Source: Curtobacterium sp. VKM Ac-1393 (GTDB lineage Bacteria; Actinomycetota; Actinomycetes; Actinomycetales; Microbacteriaceae). Taken from it: DNA of 64,000 nt. Of this stretch, positions 25,780 to 33,145 are shown in pieces; within the stretch, counting starts at the first letter, position 1; each line of letters opens with the position of its first letter. Position numbers and translations under genes: made by a program. The stretch spans positions 310,001-374,000 of the forward strand of contig NZ_JADKRW010000004.1 of the NCBI RefSeq assembly GCF_015350995.1. The letters are read 5' to 3'. Below the pieces are notes generated by a model. It saw nothing but the letters and a program-made list of their open reading frames with translations. It was not told where the DNA came from and did no database searches.

Positions 25780-26547
25780 CTACGTCGTGCTCACTGCCGG
25801 CTGGGGCAGTTCCGTGATCAGGTCGGCGAGGTCGGTCACCACGACGTCCGCGCCGTGCTCGCGCAGCGCGTCGGCGCCCGCTCCGCGGTCGACTCCGATC
25901 ACCAGTCCGAAGGCCCCGTTCCGCCCGGCTTCGACGCCGCTCGTGGCGTCCTCGACCACGACACACTCCGCGGCGGTCAGCCCGAAGCGACCAGCGGCGT
26001 CCAGGTAGGTGTCGGGAGCGGGTTTGCCGGCGAGGCCGTCCTGCCGCGCGACCAGCCCGTCGACGACGACGGGGAACCGGTCGAGGATGCCGGCGGTCCG
26101 GAGCACCACGACGGCGTTCGCGGAACTCGACACGACGGCGACGTGCAGTCCGGCCTCGATCGCCGTCGTGAGGAACCGCAACGAGCCGGGGTACGGCTCG
26201 ACACCGTGCTCGTCCAGCTCGGCGGTGAACTCGGCGTTCTTGCGGTTGCCGAGGCCGCACACGGTGTCGTCGTCCGGAGCATCGTCGGGGGTGCCGAGCG
26301 GGAGCTCGATCCCGCGCGACTCGAGCAGCGACCGCACACCGTCGTACCGCGGCTTGCCGTCGATGAACGCGAAGTAGTCGGCCTGCGTGTACGGCGCGAC
26401 CCCGTGTGCCTCGAGGTACGGCGTGAAGAGTCGGCTCCAGGCGCGCATGTGGACGTCGGCGGTGGGGGTGAGGACACCGTCCAGGTCGAACAGGAGCGCT
26501 CGCGTGTCCGCGAGTCGCGCGGGTGTGCGCCGGGTCGGCGTCGTCAT
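25780..26547 (-). CDS. Beta-phosphoglucomutase-family HAD enzyme
   Basis: A 255-residue HAD protein. Motif I LLFDLDGVLTPTADVH, the cap substrate loop YFAFIDGKPRYDGV, motif II VVSSSANA, the lysine in GKPAPDTYLDAA and motif IV VEDATSGVEAG all match the beta-phosphoglucomutase family. A GGAGG ribosome-binding site precedes ATG 26547. With the downstream GH65 phosphorylase it would convert beta-glucose 1-phosphate to glucose 6-phosphate. A phosphatase role is less likely given the GKPRY loop. Confidence 0.88.
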   Translation of the reverse strand: MTTPTRRTPARLADTRALLFDLDGVLTPTADVHMRAWSRLFTPYLEAHGVAPYTQADYFAFIDGKPRYDGVRSLLESRGIELPLGTPDDAPDDDTVCGLGNRKNAEFTAELDEHGVEPYPGSLRFLTTAIEAGLHVAVVSSSANAVVVLRTAGILDRFPVVVDGLVARQDGLAGKPAPDTYLDAAGRFGLTAAECVVVEDATSGVEAGRNGAFGLVIGVDRGAGADALREHGADVVVTDLADLITELPQPAVSTT

Positions 26548-26716
26548 CTGCTGCCCTCCAGGGGACGGGGTGGTCGACGTTGCTTCCGGACGAGTCTAGG
26601 ACCGCTCCAGGACCCGTGTTCCGCCGCGCCGCTCGTCTGTGGAAAGAGTTCACACAGTCGTTCGCTGTGCGGGGATCAGCCGGCTGCGTGCGCCGTCCTG
26701 GCGAGCGGGACCGTGG

Positions 26717-27457
26717 TCAGCGCAGTCCGGGAGCCGGCGGGAGGTCCTCCGCCCAGGCCTCGATCGCCGCACTGATCTGCTGCCGTGCAGCGGCCCGCGA
26801 GATCGTCGCGGTGTCGTCACCGGGCTGGGCGCCGTACGCACCGAAGTCAGCGTGGTTCGACCCGTCGATCTCGGTCATCGTCGCGGTGGACGGCAACAGG
26901 TGGCGAGCTGCCGCGACCTTGGCAGGCGTGGAGAGCCCGTCGCGCGATCCCGACACGCTCAACACGTCGATGTAGGACGTGCTGATGTCGTTCGCGCAGT
27001 AACTGCCGAGCAGCAGCAGGCCGTCGGCGTCCTGCGCGAGCTGGCAGGCGCGCACCCCTCCGAGCGAGTGTCCGCCGACCGCCCACGTGGCGACGTCGGG
27101 CGCGTGGGACTCGAAGGTCGAGAGCGGACGGGTGTCGAAGAACGCGAGGTTGAGCGTCGGCTTCGTGATGATCACCGTCGTGCCGCCCGCGACCACCTGA
27201 CGGAACGTCGCCATGTACGCGTACGGGTCGACCTTGGCACCGGGGATGAACACGATGCCCTTGCCGTTCGCGGTGCCCGTCGGGGTCATCACCACGGAGT
27301 CGCCGGCGTCCTGGACGGCCACGCGGTCGTCGCGCCACACCTGCAGCGCTGCACTCCGTGTGCCCTGCATGACGATGTGCGCCCAGACCAGGAACACCAC
27401 GGCGATCAGCACGATCACGGCGACGATCCACGCGGTCCACCGCAGCACTCGGTTCAT
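26717..27457 (-). CDS. Membrane-anchored alpha/beta hydrolase
   Basis: A 246-residue protein with one N-terminal membrane segment (WTAWIVAVIVLIAVVFLVW), leaving the hydrolase outside the membrane. The catalytic domain contains GIVFIPGAKVDPYAY, the nucleophile elbow GGHSLGG, YIDVLSVSGSRDGL as acid region and EIDGSNHADFG with the histidine. It matches the dienelactone-hydrolase-like PF12695 group of cell-surface esterases. ATG 27457 is preferred; upstream in-frame sequence is a palindromic repeat element. Substrate unknown. Confidence 0.8.
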   Translation of the reverse strand: MNRVLRWTAWIVAVIVLIAVVFLVWAHIVMQGTRSAALQVWRDDRVAVQDAGDSVVMTPTGTANGKGIVFIPGAKVDPYAYMATFRQVVAGGTTVIITKPTLNLAFFDTRPLSTFESHAPDVATWAVGGHSLGGVRACQLAQDADGLLLLGSYCANDISTSYIDVLSVSGSRDGLSTPAKVAAARHLLPSTATMTEIDGSNHADFGAYGAQPGDDTATISRAAARQQISAAIEAWAEDLPPAPGLR

Positions 27458-27481
27458 GCAACCACCGTACGGCGGGGCGCT

Positions 27482-27536
27482 GAGTGTGCAGAAGACGTCG
27501 GGTGCGGTGATCGCACTCGACGTCTTCTGCTCACTC
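27482..27536. repeat. Dispersed long palindrome, copy 1
   Basis: GCAGAAGACGTCG and its complement form the core of a hairpin whose arms reach about 25 bp with two imperfect pairs. A near-identical element lies at 53413-53465; the two share about 29 bases of one flank and differ mainly in the loop. This copy lies downstream of hxlA and could terminate transcription; no U-tract is present. Confidence 0.8.
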
Positions 27537-27610
27537 GACGGGCGCACGCGGCGCACGGGCGCACGCGGCGCATGCGGCGCACGCGCACCCGGCGCCCGGC
27601 GCCCGGAACG

Positions 27611-28237
27611 CTACGCCGTGATCGCGGCGCGGATCTCGGCGGCTGCTGCGCCGACGTCCGACGCGCTGTAGATCGCGCTGCCGGCGACGGCGATGCGGGC
27701 ACCGGCATCCTGCACCGAGGCGACGGAGGACGCGTTCACGCCACCGGCGATCGAGAACGGCACACCCGACTCCTTGCCGGCGTCGAGCAGAGCCCCGAAC
27801 GTGAAGCCCTCTTCCGCCTGCTCGTCGAGCCCGGCGTGGACCTCGACGAACTCGGCGCCGAGCGCGACGACCTCGCGCGCACGGGCGGCCTTGTCGGAGA
27901 CGCCGATCAGGTCGACGACGATGCCCTTGCCGTGCTTCTTCGCGGCCTTGACGGCACCGACGATGGTGGAGTCACCGGCGACACCGAGGACTGTGACCAG
28001 GTCGGCACCGGCCGAGAACGCGATGTCGGCCTCGAGCTCGCCGGCGTCCATCGTCTTGAGGTCGGCGAACACGATCTTGTCCGGGTGGGCTTCCTTGATC
28101 GCGGTGACGGCGGACAGGCCGGCGCTCTTGATCAGGGGCGTGCCGAGCTCGAGGACGTCGACGTGCGGTGCGGCCGCGGCGGCGAGCTCGAGGGCGGCTT
28201 CGGTGGTCAGGGTGTCCATGGCGAACTGGAGCTGCAT
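27611..28237 (-). CDS. hxlA: 3-hexulose-6-phosphate synthase
   Basis: A 208-residue TIM-barrel aldolase that joins formaldehyde to ribulose 5-phosphate in the ribulose monophosphate pathway. Signatures are DVLELGTPLIKSAGL, VFADLKTMDAGELEADIAFSAGAD and VEVHAGLDEQ. ATG 28237 (MQLQFAMDTL) is preferred because AAAGG lies about 7 nt upstream and it matches the family; an ATG at 28252 overlaps the hxlB stop. With hxlB it detoxifies or assimilates formaldehyde, useful on plant surfaces where methanol is released. Confidence 0.93.
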   Translation of the reverse strand: MQLQFAMDTLTTEAALELAAAAAPHVDVLELGTPLIKSAGLSAVTAIKEAHPDKIVFADLKTMDAGELEADIAFSAGADLVTVLGVAGDSTIVGAVKAAKKHGKGIVVDLIGVSDKAARAREVVALGAEFVEVHAGLDEQAEEGFTFGALLDAGKESGVPFSIAGGVNASSVASVQDAGARIAVAGSAIYSASDVGAAAAEIRAAITA

Positions 28238-28248
28238 GTGGATGCCTT

Positions 28249-28812
28249 TCATTCGAGGTTGGCGTGTCGGGGCCAGAGGTCGTCGGCGGACTGCCCGCCG
28301 CGGGCCCAGAGCGTGTGGAACAGGGCGTCGCCGACCAGGGCGACCGCCTGTTCGAAGAGGCTGCCGGCGTACTGCGCCGAGGCCGTGCCGGAGCGGTCGG
28401 TCTTCGTCGCGGCCGGCAGCACGAGCGTGACGTCCGCGACCTCGGACAACGGGGAGTCGTCAGTGGTCGAGAACGCGACGACGGACGCGCCGACGTCGTG
28501 CGCGGTTCGGGCCGCCTGCACGATGCCGGTGGTCGTGCCGGAACCGCTCGCCACGAGCAGCACGTCGCCCGAGGCGATCGCGGGGGTCGTGACCTCGCCG
28601 ACGACGTAGGCGTCGCGACCGAGGTGCATGAGGCGCATCGCGGTCATCCGGAGTGCGAGCCCGGAGCGGCCGGCGCCGTGCACGAAGACGCGGTGGCCCC
28701 GGTCGACCAGGTCGAGGGCGCGCTCGGCCGACTCGTCGTCGACGTTCGCGGCGAGGTCGGTGACCTCGCGCACGATCACGTCGAGCGATGCGGTGACGGT
28801 GGGTTCTGCCAT
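28249..28812 (-). CDS. hxlB: 6-phospho-3-hexuloisomerase
   Basis: A 187-residue SIS-domain isomerase converting hexulose 6-phosphate to fructose 6-phosphate, the second RuMP step. GHRVFVHGAGRSGLALRMTAMRLMHLG, then LLVASGSGTTTGIVQ are the phosphosugar-binding loops. ATG 28812 is chosen; GTG 28818 would add two residues. It precedes and is coupled to hxlA. A multi-site palindrome lies upstream, before the divergent LuxR-type gene. Confidence 0.92.
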   Translation of the reverse strand: MAEPTVTASLDVIVREVTDLAANVDDESAERALDLVDRGHRVFVHGAGRSGLALRMTAMRLMHLGRDAYVVGEVTTPAIASGDVLLVASGSGTTTGIVQAARTAHDVGASVVAFSTTDDSPLSEVADVTLVLPAATKTDRSGTASAQYAGSLFEQAVALVGDALFHTLWARGGQSADDLWPRHANLE

Positions 28813-28866
28813 GTCCACGAGCTTGCCGCGGCGCGGCTCGTCGCACCGCTACCCGCGTCGACGGGC

Positions 28867-28906
28867 GTCCCACCCGATCGGGTGGCCCCGTCCGCACGGG
28901 TGGGAC
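28867..28906. promoter_or_regulatory. CGGGTGG operator between hxlBA and luxR-type gene
   Basis: CCACCCGATCGGGTGG (28870-28885) is a perfect 16-bp palindrome. GTCCCACCCG (28867-28876) also pairs with CGGGTGGGAC (28897-28906). Three CGGGTGG half-sites therefore sit in the 111-bp divergent spacer. The neighbouring LuxR-type protein is the obvious candidate to bind them. Confidence 0.6.
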
Positions 28907-28923
28907 AGGTAGGTTCGGCTCCC

Positions 28924-29769
28924 ATGGACGCCATCGCACCCGACCGGGAGGCCCGTGGCGAGCCCGCCAGTCGGCTCGCGGCCTCGGAGCACGCCAGGAC
29001 CGTCGCGGAGCAGGCGGACCGCCATGCGCTCACCCTGGAGTCCGTGCTCGCCGTGCTCCGCTCACCGCGGGTGTCCGACGCAGCCGCCCGGGCCGAGGCC
29101 GTCGAGATCGCCTCGGCCGCACTCGTCGATCTGCGGACCGTGACCGATCAGCAGCGCAGCACCCTGCTCGAGCCGGTCACCGGAGCGTTCTCGCGGCTCC
29201 GTGCCGACCTGCGTCCCCTCGTCCGGTTCGGCGACCTCGACGTGCAGTTCGTCGAACCGCCGACCACCGGCCGCGCGCTGCCCGGTGACGTCGCCCACGC
29301 CGCCCGGGCCATCGTCCGGACCGCCGTCCTGGCCCTGGTCGACGGCGGGGCGGCCAAGCGGGTCCGCATCCAGTGGGACTGCGACGGCCGGAACCTGCTC
29401 ATGCAGCTCCGCGACGACGGCTCCGGCACCCTCGACGTGCACGACGACGCCATGCGCCCGATCGCGGAACGGGTCGTCACGCTCGACGGGCGGGTGCAGG
29501 TCTCGAGCACACCGGACTGGGGCTCGGTGCTCGACATCTCGCTGCCCCTCGACCCGTCGCCGACCGCGGTGGACTCGGTCGCGGACGACGACCTCACCCC
29601 GCGGGAGCGCGACGTGCTGCGCCTGGTCGCGACGGGCGTCGGCAACCGCGAGATCGCCGAGGGCCTCGGCATCAGCGTGAACACCGTGAAGTACCACGTG
29701 GCGAACCTGCTCCGGAAGCACGGCGCCCGGACCCGCGCCGAGCTCGCCGCCTTCAGTTCCCGCGCATGA
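28924..29769 (+). CDS. LuxR-type regulator with degenerate ATPase-like domain
   Basis: A 281-residue protein. The C-terminus is a complete NarL/LuxR helix-turn-helix (LTPRERDVLRLVATGVGNREIAEGLGIS, then VNTVKYHVANLLRKHGARTR). The central part (AKRVRIQWDCDGRNLLMQLRDDGSGTLD, later GRVQVSSTPDWGSVLDISLPL) resembles a HATPase_c module of NarX-type kinases without a phospho-acceptor histidine that I can identify. It diverges from hxlBA and probably controls it. The last 17 bp overlap the tail of the convergent XRE gene. Confidence 0.82.
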   Translation: MDAIAPDREARGEPASRLAASEHARTVAEQADRHALTLESVLAVLRSPRVSDAAARAEAVEIASAALVDLRTVTDQQRSTLLEPVTGAFSRLRADLRPLVRFGDLDVQFVEPPTTGRALPGDVAHAARAIVRTAVLALVDGGAAKRVRIQWDCDGRNLLMQLRDDGSGTLDVHDDAMRPIAERVVTLDGRVQVSSTPDWGSVLDISLPLDPSPTAVDSVADDDLTPRERDVLRLVATGVGNREIAEGLGISVNTVKYHVANLLRKHGARTRAELAAFSSRA

Positions 29770-30247
29770 CCCGGCGGGACCGCGACAACGGGTAGCGACG
29801 GTCGAGCGACGGCTCGACGACGGTCGCCATCAGGAACTGCGAGAGCAACCTGCCTCCAGCCCAGTACACGGGGATCACGAAGATCGCGAACCCCGTCCAG
29901 ACCCCCGCACCGATGAGGGCGATGGTGCCGAGTGTCACGACGATGCCCACGCCGGAGTACAGGTACTGCCAGCCCCGCGTCGCCGACTCGCGCTGCGCCT
30001 GCTGCTGCTCGGCGCGCTCGTCGAGTCCGCGCACCCCGGGCTCGAGAGCCTCCTGCTCGTCGGTGACGAACAGGTCCCGCACAGGGACCTCGAGTGCCGC
30101 GGCCACCGACGACAGCGACTCCAGGCTCGCGTCGTTGCCGCTCTCCATCCGCTGCACCGTCCGCACCGCGAGGCCGCTCGCCTCGGCCAGGCGTTCCTGG
30201 GTCCACCCGCGCAGTCGCCGGAGCTCACCGATCCGCATCTCGTTCAT
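29753..30247 (-). CDS. XRE-type regulator with 2TM domain
   Basis: A 164-residue protein: N-terminal XRE HTH (MRIGELRRLRGWTQERLAEASGLAVRTVQRME) and a C-terminal two-helix membrane domain (WQYLYSGVGIVVTLGTIALIGAGVWTGFAIFVIPVYWAGG) of the 2TM type. A membrane-tethered regulator is implied. ATG 30247 (MNEMRIG) is chosen because the HTH begins immediately. It overlaps the LuxR-type gene tail to tail by 17 bp. Confidence 0.85.
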   Translation of the reverse strand: MNEMRIGELRRLRGWTQERLAEASGLAVRTVQRMESGNDASLESLSSVAAALEVPVRDLFVTDEQEALEPGVRGLDERAEQQQAQRESATRGWQYLYSGVGIVVTLGTIALIGAGVWTGFAIFVIPVYWAGGRLLSQFLMATVVEPSLDRRYPLSRSRRVMRGN

Positions 30248-30497
30248 GCCCTGAACACTAGGGATTCGCTGAACGACGCACCACGACACGCACACGACAC
30301 CTGCACGACAGCGACCTGACAGCCACCCGACAGCGATCCGTCGGCACCCGTCACCGCCTTCAGCCCACTGATGGCTTGCCGTGATGAGCCGCCCGGGACT
30401 CCGCAACGGCAGGACCGCTCATCGAGAAACGCGAACCGTTCGCCCAGTGAGGACATGCCGGCACAGCCGTTCACGGCGCACCCACCTCACTCAACGA

Positions 30498-31055
30498 ATG
30501 GACACTGCATGCCCGGCGATCGCGAGAACTGCCGTCGAAGCGGCCCAGGAGCAGAAAGCCGTTGTCATCGGGGAAGCCGCGGCGGCGCGGCTCGTCAACC
30601 GAGCTGCACGTGACCTGCTGCGCATCCGCGACGAACTCGCCGAGATCGAAGCAGAGATGGACGCCGCGCTCGAAGGCAGCGAGCCCGCGCGACTGCTGGT
30701 CAGCATCCCCGGGTTCAGCTACCGGCTCGCTGCCGACTTCCTCGCCGCAAGCGGCGCTGACCTCACCGTGTTCGAGACCCCCGACTGGCTCGCCAGCTTC
30801 GCACCCGTTCCACGCGATTCCGGGAAGATCTCCGGCAACCACCATCGCCCGAGAGGCTACGACCGCCGACTCCTGAACGCCTGCTTCCAAGCCACGTTCA
30901 TCGCGTCCCGGACGTGCCCCACTTCGAAAGCGTTCTACCAGCGCAAGCGCGCCGAAGGGAAGTCGCACAAGCGAGCACTCATCGCCCTTGCACGTCGCCG
31001 GATCAACGTCATCTGGGCGGTCCTCCGCGACCGAGTTCCGTTCGAGTCCCCGGTA
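30498..31055 (+). mobile_element. IS110-family transposase remnant (C-terminal half)
   Basis: The frame encodes the coiled linker and Transposase_20 half of an IS110-type enzyme: LLVSIPGFSYRLAADFLAASG, PRDSGKISGNHHRPRGYDRRLLN, and FYQRKRAEGKSHKRALIALARRRINVIWA. The N-terminal DEDD RuvC-like catalytic half is missing. A few residues are also lost around ASFAPVPRDSG, where GVAP-type sequence is usual. The frame then runs on to 31308 as non-homologous sequence. I see no complete element ends. It marks the left edge of an accessory island. Confidence 0.8.
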
Positions 31056-31080
31056 GAAGCCAAATTGGCTCCTACCGGGG
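31048..31080. terminator. Strong hairpin between IS remnant and convergent gene
   Basis: CCCCGGTAG (31048-31056) pairs with CTACCGGGG (31072-31080), and AGCCAA pairs with TTGGCT inside, giving a 16-bp stem with one mismatch. It sits between the transposase remnant and the convergent gene ending at 31095. It fits a bidirectional terminator; U-tracts are weak. Confidence 0.6.
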
Positions 31081-31094
31081 ATGGGCAAGCGGAG

Positions 31095-31520
31095 CTAGTC
31101 GATCAGCAGGCGGACGCCGGTGCTGGTCACGACCGTCTGCGAAAGCAGGTCACCCGAGACCCGCCGCAGCAGCATGGCCCAGATACTGCTCGAGACTTCA
31201 CGAAGCGGCACATCCTTCGACGTCCCCGCCAAAGCCACGACCCACACGATCACGAGAGCAGTGCCCGCGTGCTCAAGGTGCAGCCGAAGCACCAGGTCAG
31301 TGTCGATTGAAGTGGCTCCGAGGATCCGAATCGGTGTCTTCACCGATGGTGCAGGGCCGCCGTTTGGGTTGAACGCGCGAGTGCCTTCAAACCCTTCGGG
31401 TGGGGCTGCACTCGGTTGGACGATCGACGGTCCGACGTGTCCCCAGTCTGTCGGGAGGAACGTCGCGAGCTGCCGCACCTGTTCTGGTATCACAGCGAGT
31501 CGTTCACCCAGTCCGGGCAC
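31095..31520 (-). CDS. Hypothetical protein of accessory island
   Basis: A 141-residue protein I do not recognise. It begins MPGLGERLAVIPEQVRQLA and has a hydrophobic stretch GTALVIVWVVALAG that could be a membrane or buried strand segment. ATG 31520 lies 31 bp inside the upstream secreted-protein gene, so the pair is probably co-transcribed. Codon use is less G/C-biased than in core genes, in keeping with recent acquisition. Confidence 0.55.
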   Translation of the reverse strand: MPGLGERLAVIPEQVRQLATFLPTDWGHVGPSIVQPSAAPPEGFEGTRAFNPNGGPAPSVKTPIRILGATSIDTDLVLRLHLEHAGTALVIVWVVALAGTSKDVPLREVSSSIWAMLLRRVSGDLLSQTVVTSTGVRLLID

Positions 31521-32161
31521 CTCGAGATGGGGCCGCTCGGCGCGGCAGTGCAGTACGCAGTCACGATCCCCAGGTCGTACTTATCCGGCGAAGCCGAGGA
31601 CGGCGCACGCTCCTCGAACGCGATGAACTCCTCCGTTGCCTTGCCCTTGGCAACGAACTCAGCTCCGTAAAGCCGACGGTTATTTGGCTGGAGGACCCCG
31701 GCGGCGTTGATCTGCACGGCGTGCTCGATCGTCTGCTCCTCGACGTTGTGGTCCTGCAGGGCGTGGAGATAGCCGAACGCGGAGTTTTCGCTACCTGATC
31801 GTCCGATGCGGAGGCCGACCTGGTGGTGGCCGCCGTCCAGGAATACTGCCAGGCAGCTGTAGGGGTGCTTCGCGCCGGAGTAGTTCGTCGTGCCCGCAGG
31901 GCACGAGCCCTTCGTCAGGACGTGCGTCGGCACTGCGGGAGCGGCTGCCGTGACCGGGTTGAGCGCTACCCAGTGGCCGTCGGGAGGTGCAGCCGAGGCG
32001 TCCCCGGCTGGATCCGAGGTCGGGTCGGCTGATGGAGCTGAAGTAGTCGGTGCGGCAGGTGTTGCAGCGACCGCGCCTGTGGTGCCGAAGCCGTAGATGG
32101 CGCCGATCACTGCGCAGACTGCGACAGCAGCCCGCACGCTGGTTCGTTTCGTTGATCGCAT
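31490..32161 (-). CDS. Secreted protein of unknown function
   Basis: A 223-residue protein with a clear Sec signal peptide: MRSTKRTSVRAAVAVCAVIGAIYGF to AVAA, cleavage expected near residue 33. A Pro/Thr/Ser/Ala-rich linker (about 34-62) follows. The mature domain has four cysteines in two pairs (SCPAGTTNYSGAKHPYSC; YCTAAPSGPISRC), suggesting disulphides. I know no family. ATG 32161 is chosen because the signal peptide starts there. With its downstream neighbour it forms an island-specific operon next to an IS110 remnant; an exported role at the plant or competitor interface is only a guess. Confidence 0.7.
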   Translation of the reverse strand: MRSTKRTSVRAAVAVCAVIGAIYGFGTTGAVAATPAAPTTSAPSADPTSDPAGDASAAPPDGHWVALNPVTAAAPAVPTHVLTKGSCPAGTTNYSGAKHPYSCLAVFLDGGHHQVGLRIGRSGSENSAFGYLHALQDHNVEEQTIEHAVQINAAGVLQPNNRRLYGAEFVAKGKATEEFIAFEERAPSSASPDKYDLGIVTAYCTAAPSGPISRCPDWVNDSL

Positions 32162-32464
32162 GTTCAAATCCGTCTTTCGATTCGAGGATGCGGCAATCTC
32201 CTGCAGCGAGATGCCCCCTGATGCGCTTGCAAGCAGGAGCAACGCTACGCGGCTGCATAGGCGGCACAAGGCCAAATGTGATCTTGGCGCCGTTCCTGAG
32301 AGGACCTGAACGAGCCGAAAAGACCAGTGCAGACGCCGGCTGATGTTGACCATGGGCCGACGAAGACGACCTTCGGTCGACGCAGTTTTGTGCGCTACGC
32401 GCTTTCTTGCCTGGAAGCCTTCGGCAGCAACCGGACCTCCCGGCTTGACAAACCTGATTGAGAA
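32162..32464. other. Gene-free spacer before kdpE 3' end
   Basis: This 303-bp stretch is visibly less G+C-rich than the flanks. It must carry the promoter of the secreted-protein operon on the minus strand and the end of the kdpDE transcript. I see a plus-strand TTGACA word near 32447 without a good -10, and no convincing gene or terminator. Confidence 0.5.
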
Positions 32465-33145
32465 TCACGGCGCGAAGCGGTAGCCCATGCCGGACTCGGT
32501 GACCAGGTAGCGCGGGTGCGCGGTGTCCGGCTCGAGCTTCCGGCGCAGCTGCGCCATGTACAGCCGCAGGTACCCGGAGTCGTTGCCGTGCGACGGCCCC
32601 CACACCTCGGTCAGGAGCATCTCGCGGGTCATCAGCCGATCGGGGTTCGTGACGAGCACCTCGAGCAGTCGCCACTCCGTCGGGGTCAGTCGGATCGCGG
32701 GACCGCTCGCCGGCGTGACCTGCTTCGCGACGAGGTCGACGACGAGGTCCCCGATGCGGATCGTCGGCGCACTGTCCGCGCCCGCGGGAGCACGGCGCCG
32801 CCCGAGGGCCCGCAGACGCGCCAACAGCTCGTCCATCTGGAACGGCTTCGTCACGTAGTCGTCGGCACCGGCGTCGAGCGCGTCGACCTTGTCGGACGAG
32901 TCGGTCCGGCCGGAAAGCACGAGCACCGGCACCTGCGACCAACCGCGGATGCCCTCGAGCACGCCGATGCCGTCCAACCGCGGCATGCCGAGGTCGAGCA
33001 GCACCAGGTCGGGGCGTTCGGTGATGACCGCGTCGATGGCCGCGCGGCCGTCCTTCGCCGTCACGACCTCGTAGCCGCGGGCGGCGAGCGTCACGGAGAG
33101 CGCCCGGACGAGTTGCGCGTCGTCGTCGGCGATCAGGACCTTCAT
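32465..33145 (-). CDS. kdpE: Response regulator KdpE
   Basis: A 226-residue OmpR-family regulator. The receiver has the acidic pair DDD near residue 7, the phospho-acceptor Asp in LVLLDLGMPRLDG and Lys in YVTKPF. The C-terminal winged helix includes IRLTPTEWRLLEVLVTNPDRLMTREMLL and ends GMGYRFAP. Its ATG overlaps the kdpD stop in ATGA. It activates kdpFABC when potassium is scarce. Confidence 0.96.
   Translation of the reverse strand: MKVLIADDDAQLVRALSVTLAARGYEVVTAKDGRAAIDAVITERPDLVLLDLGMPRLDGIGVLEGIRGWSQVPVLVLSGRTDSSDKVDALDAGADDYVTKPFQMDELLARLRALGRRRAPAGADSAPTIRIGDLVVDLVAKQVTPASGPAIRLTPTEWRLLEVLVTNPDRLMTREMLLTEVWGPSHGNDSGYLRLYMAQLRRKLEPDTAHPRYLVTESGMGYRFAP

Noticed and set aside
30381-31308. 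A complete IS110 element or intact transposase
   Set aside because: The DEDD catalytic half is absent, residues are lost in the C-terminal part, and the open frame runs on into unrelated sequence.
32440-32470. A plus-strand TTGACA promoter near 32447
   Set aside because: No -10 lies at a fitting distance and no plus-strand gene follows.
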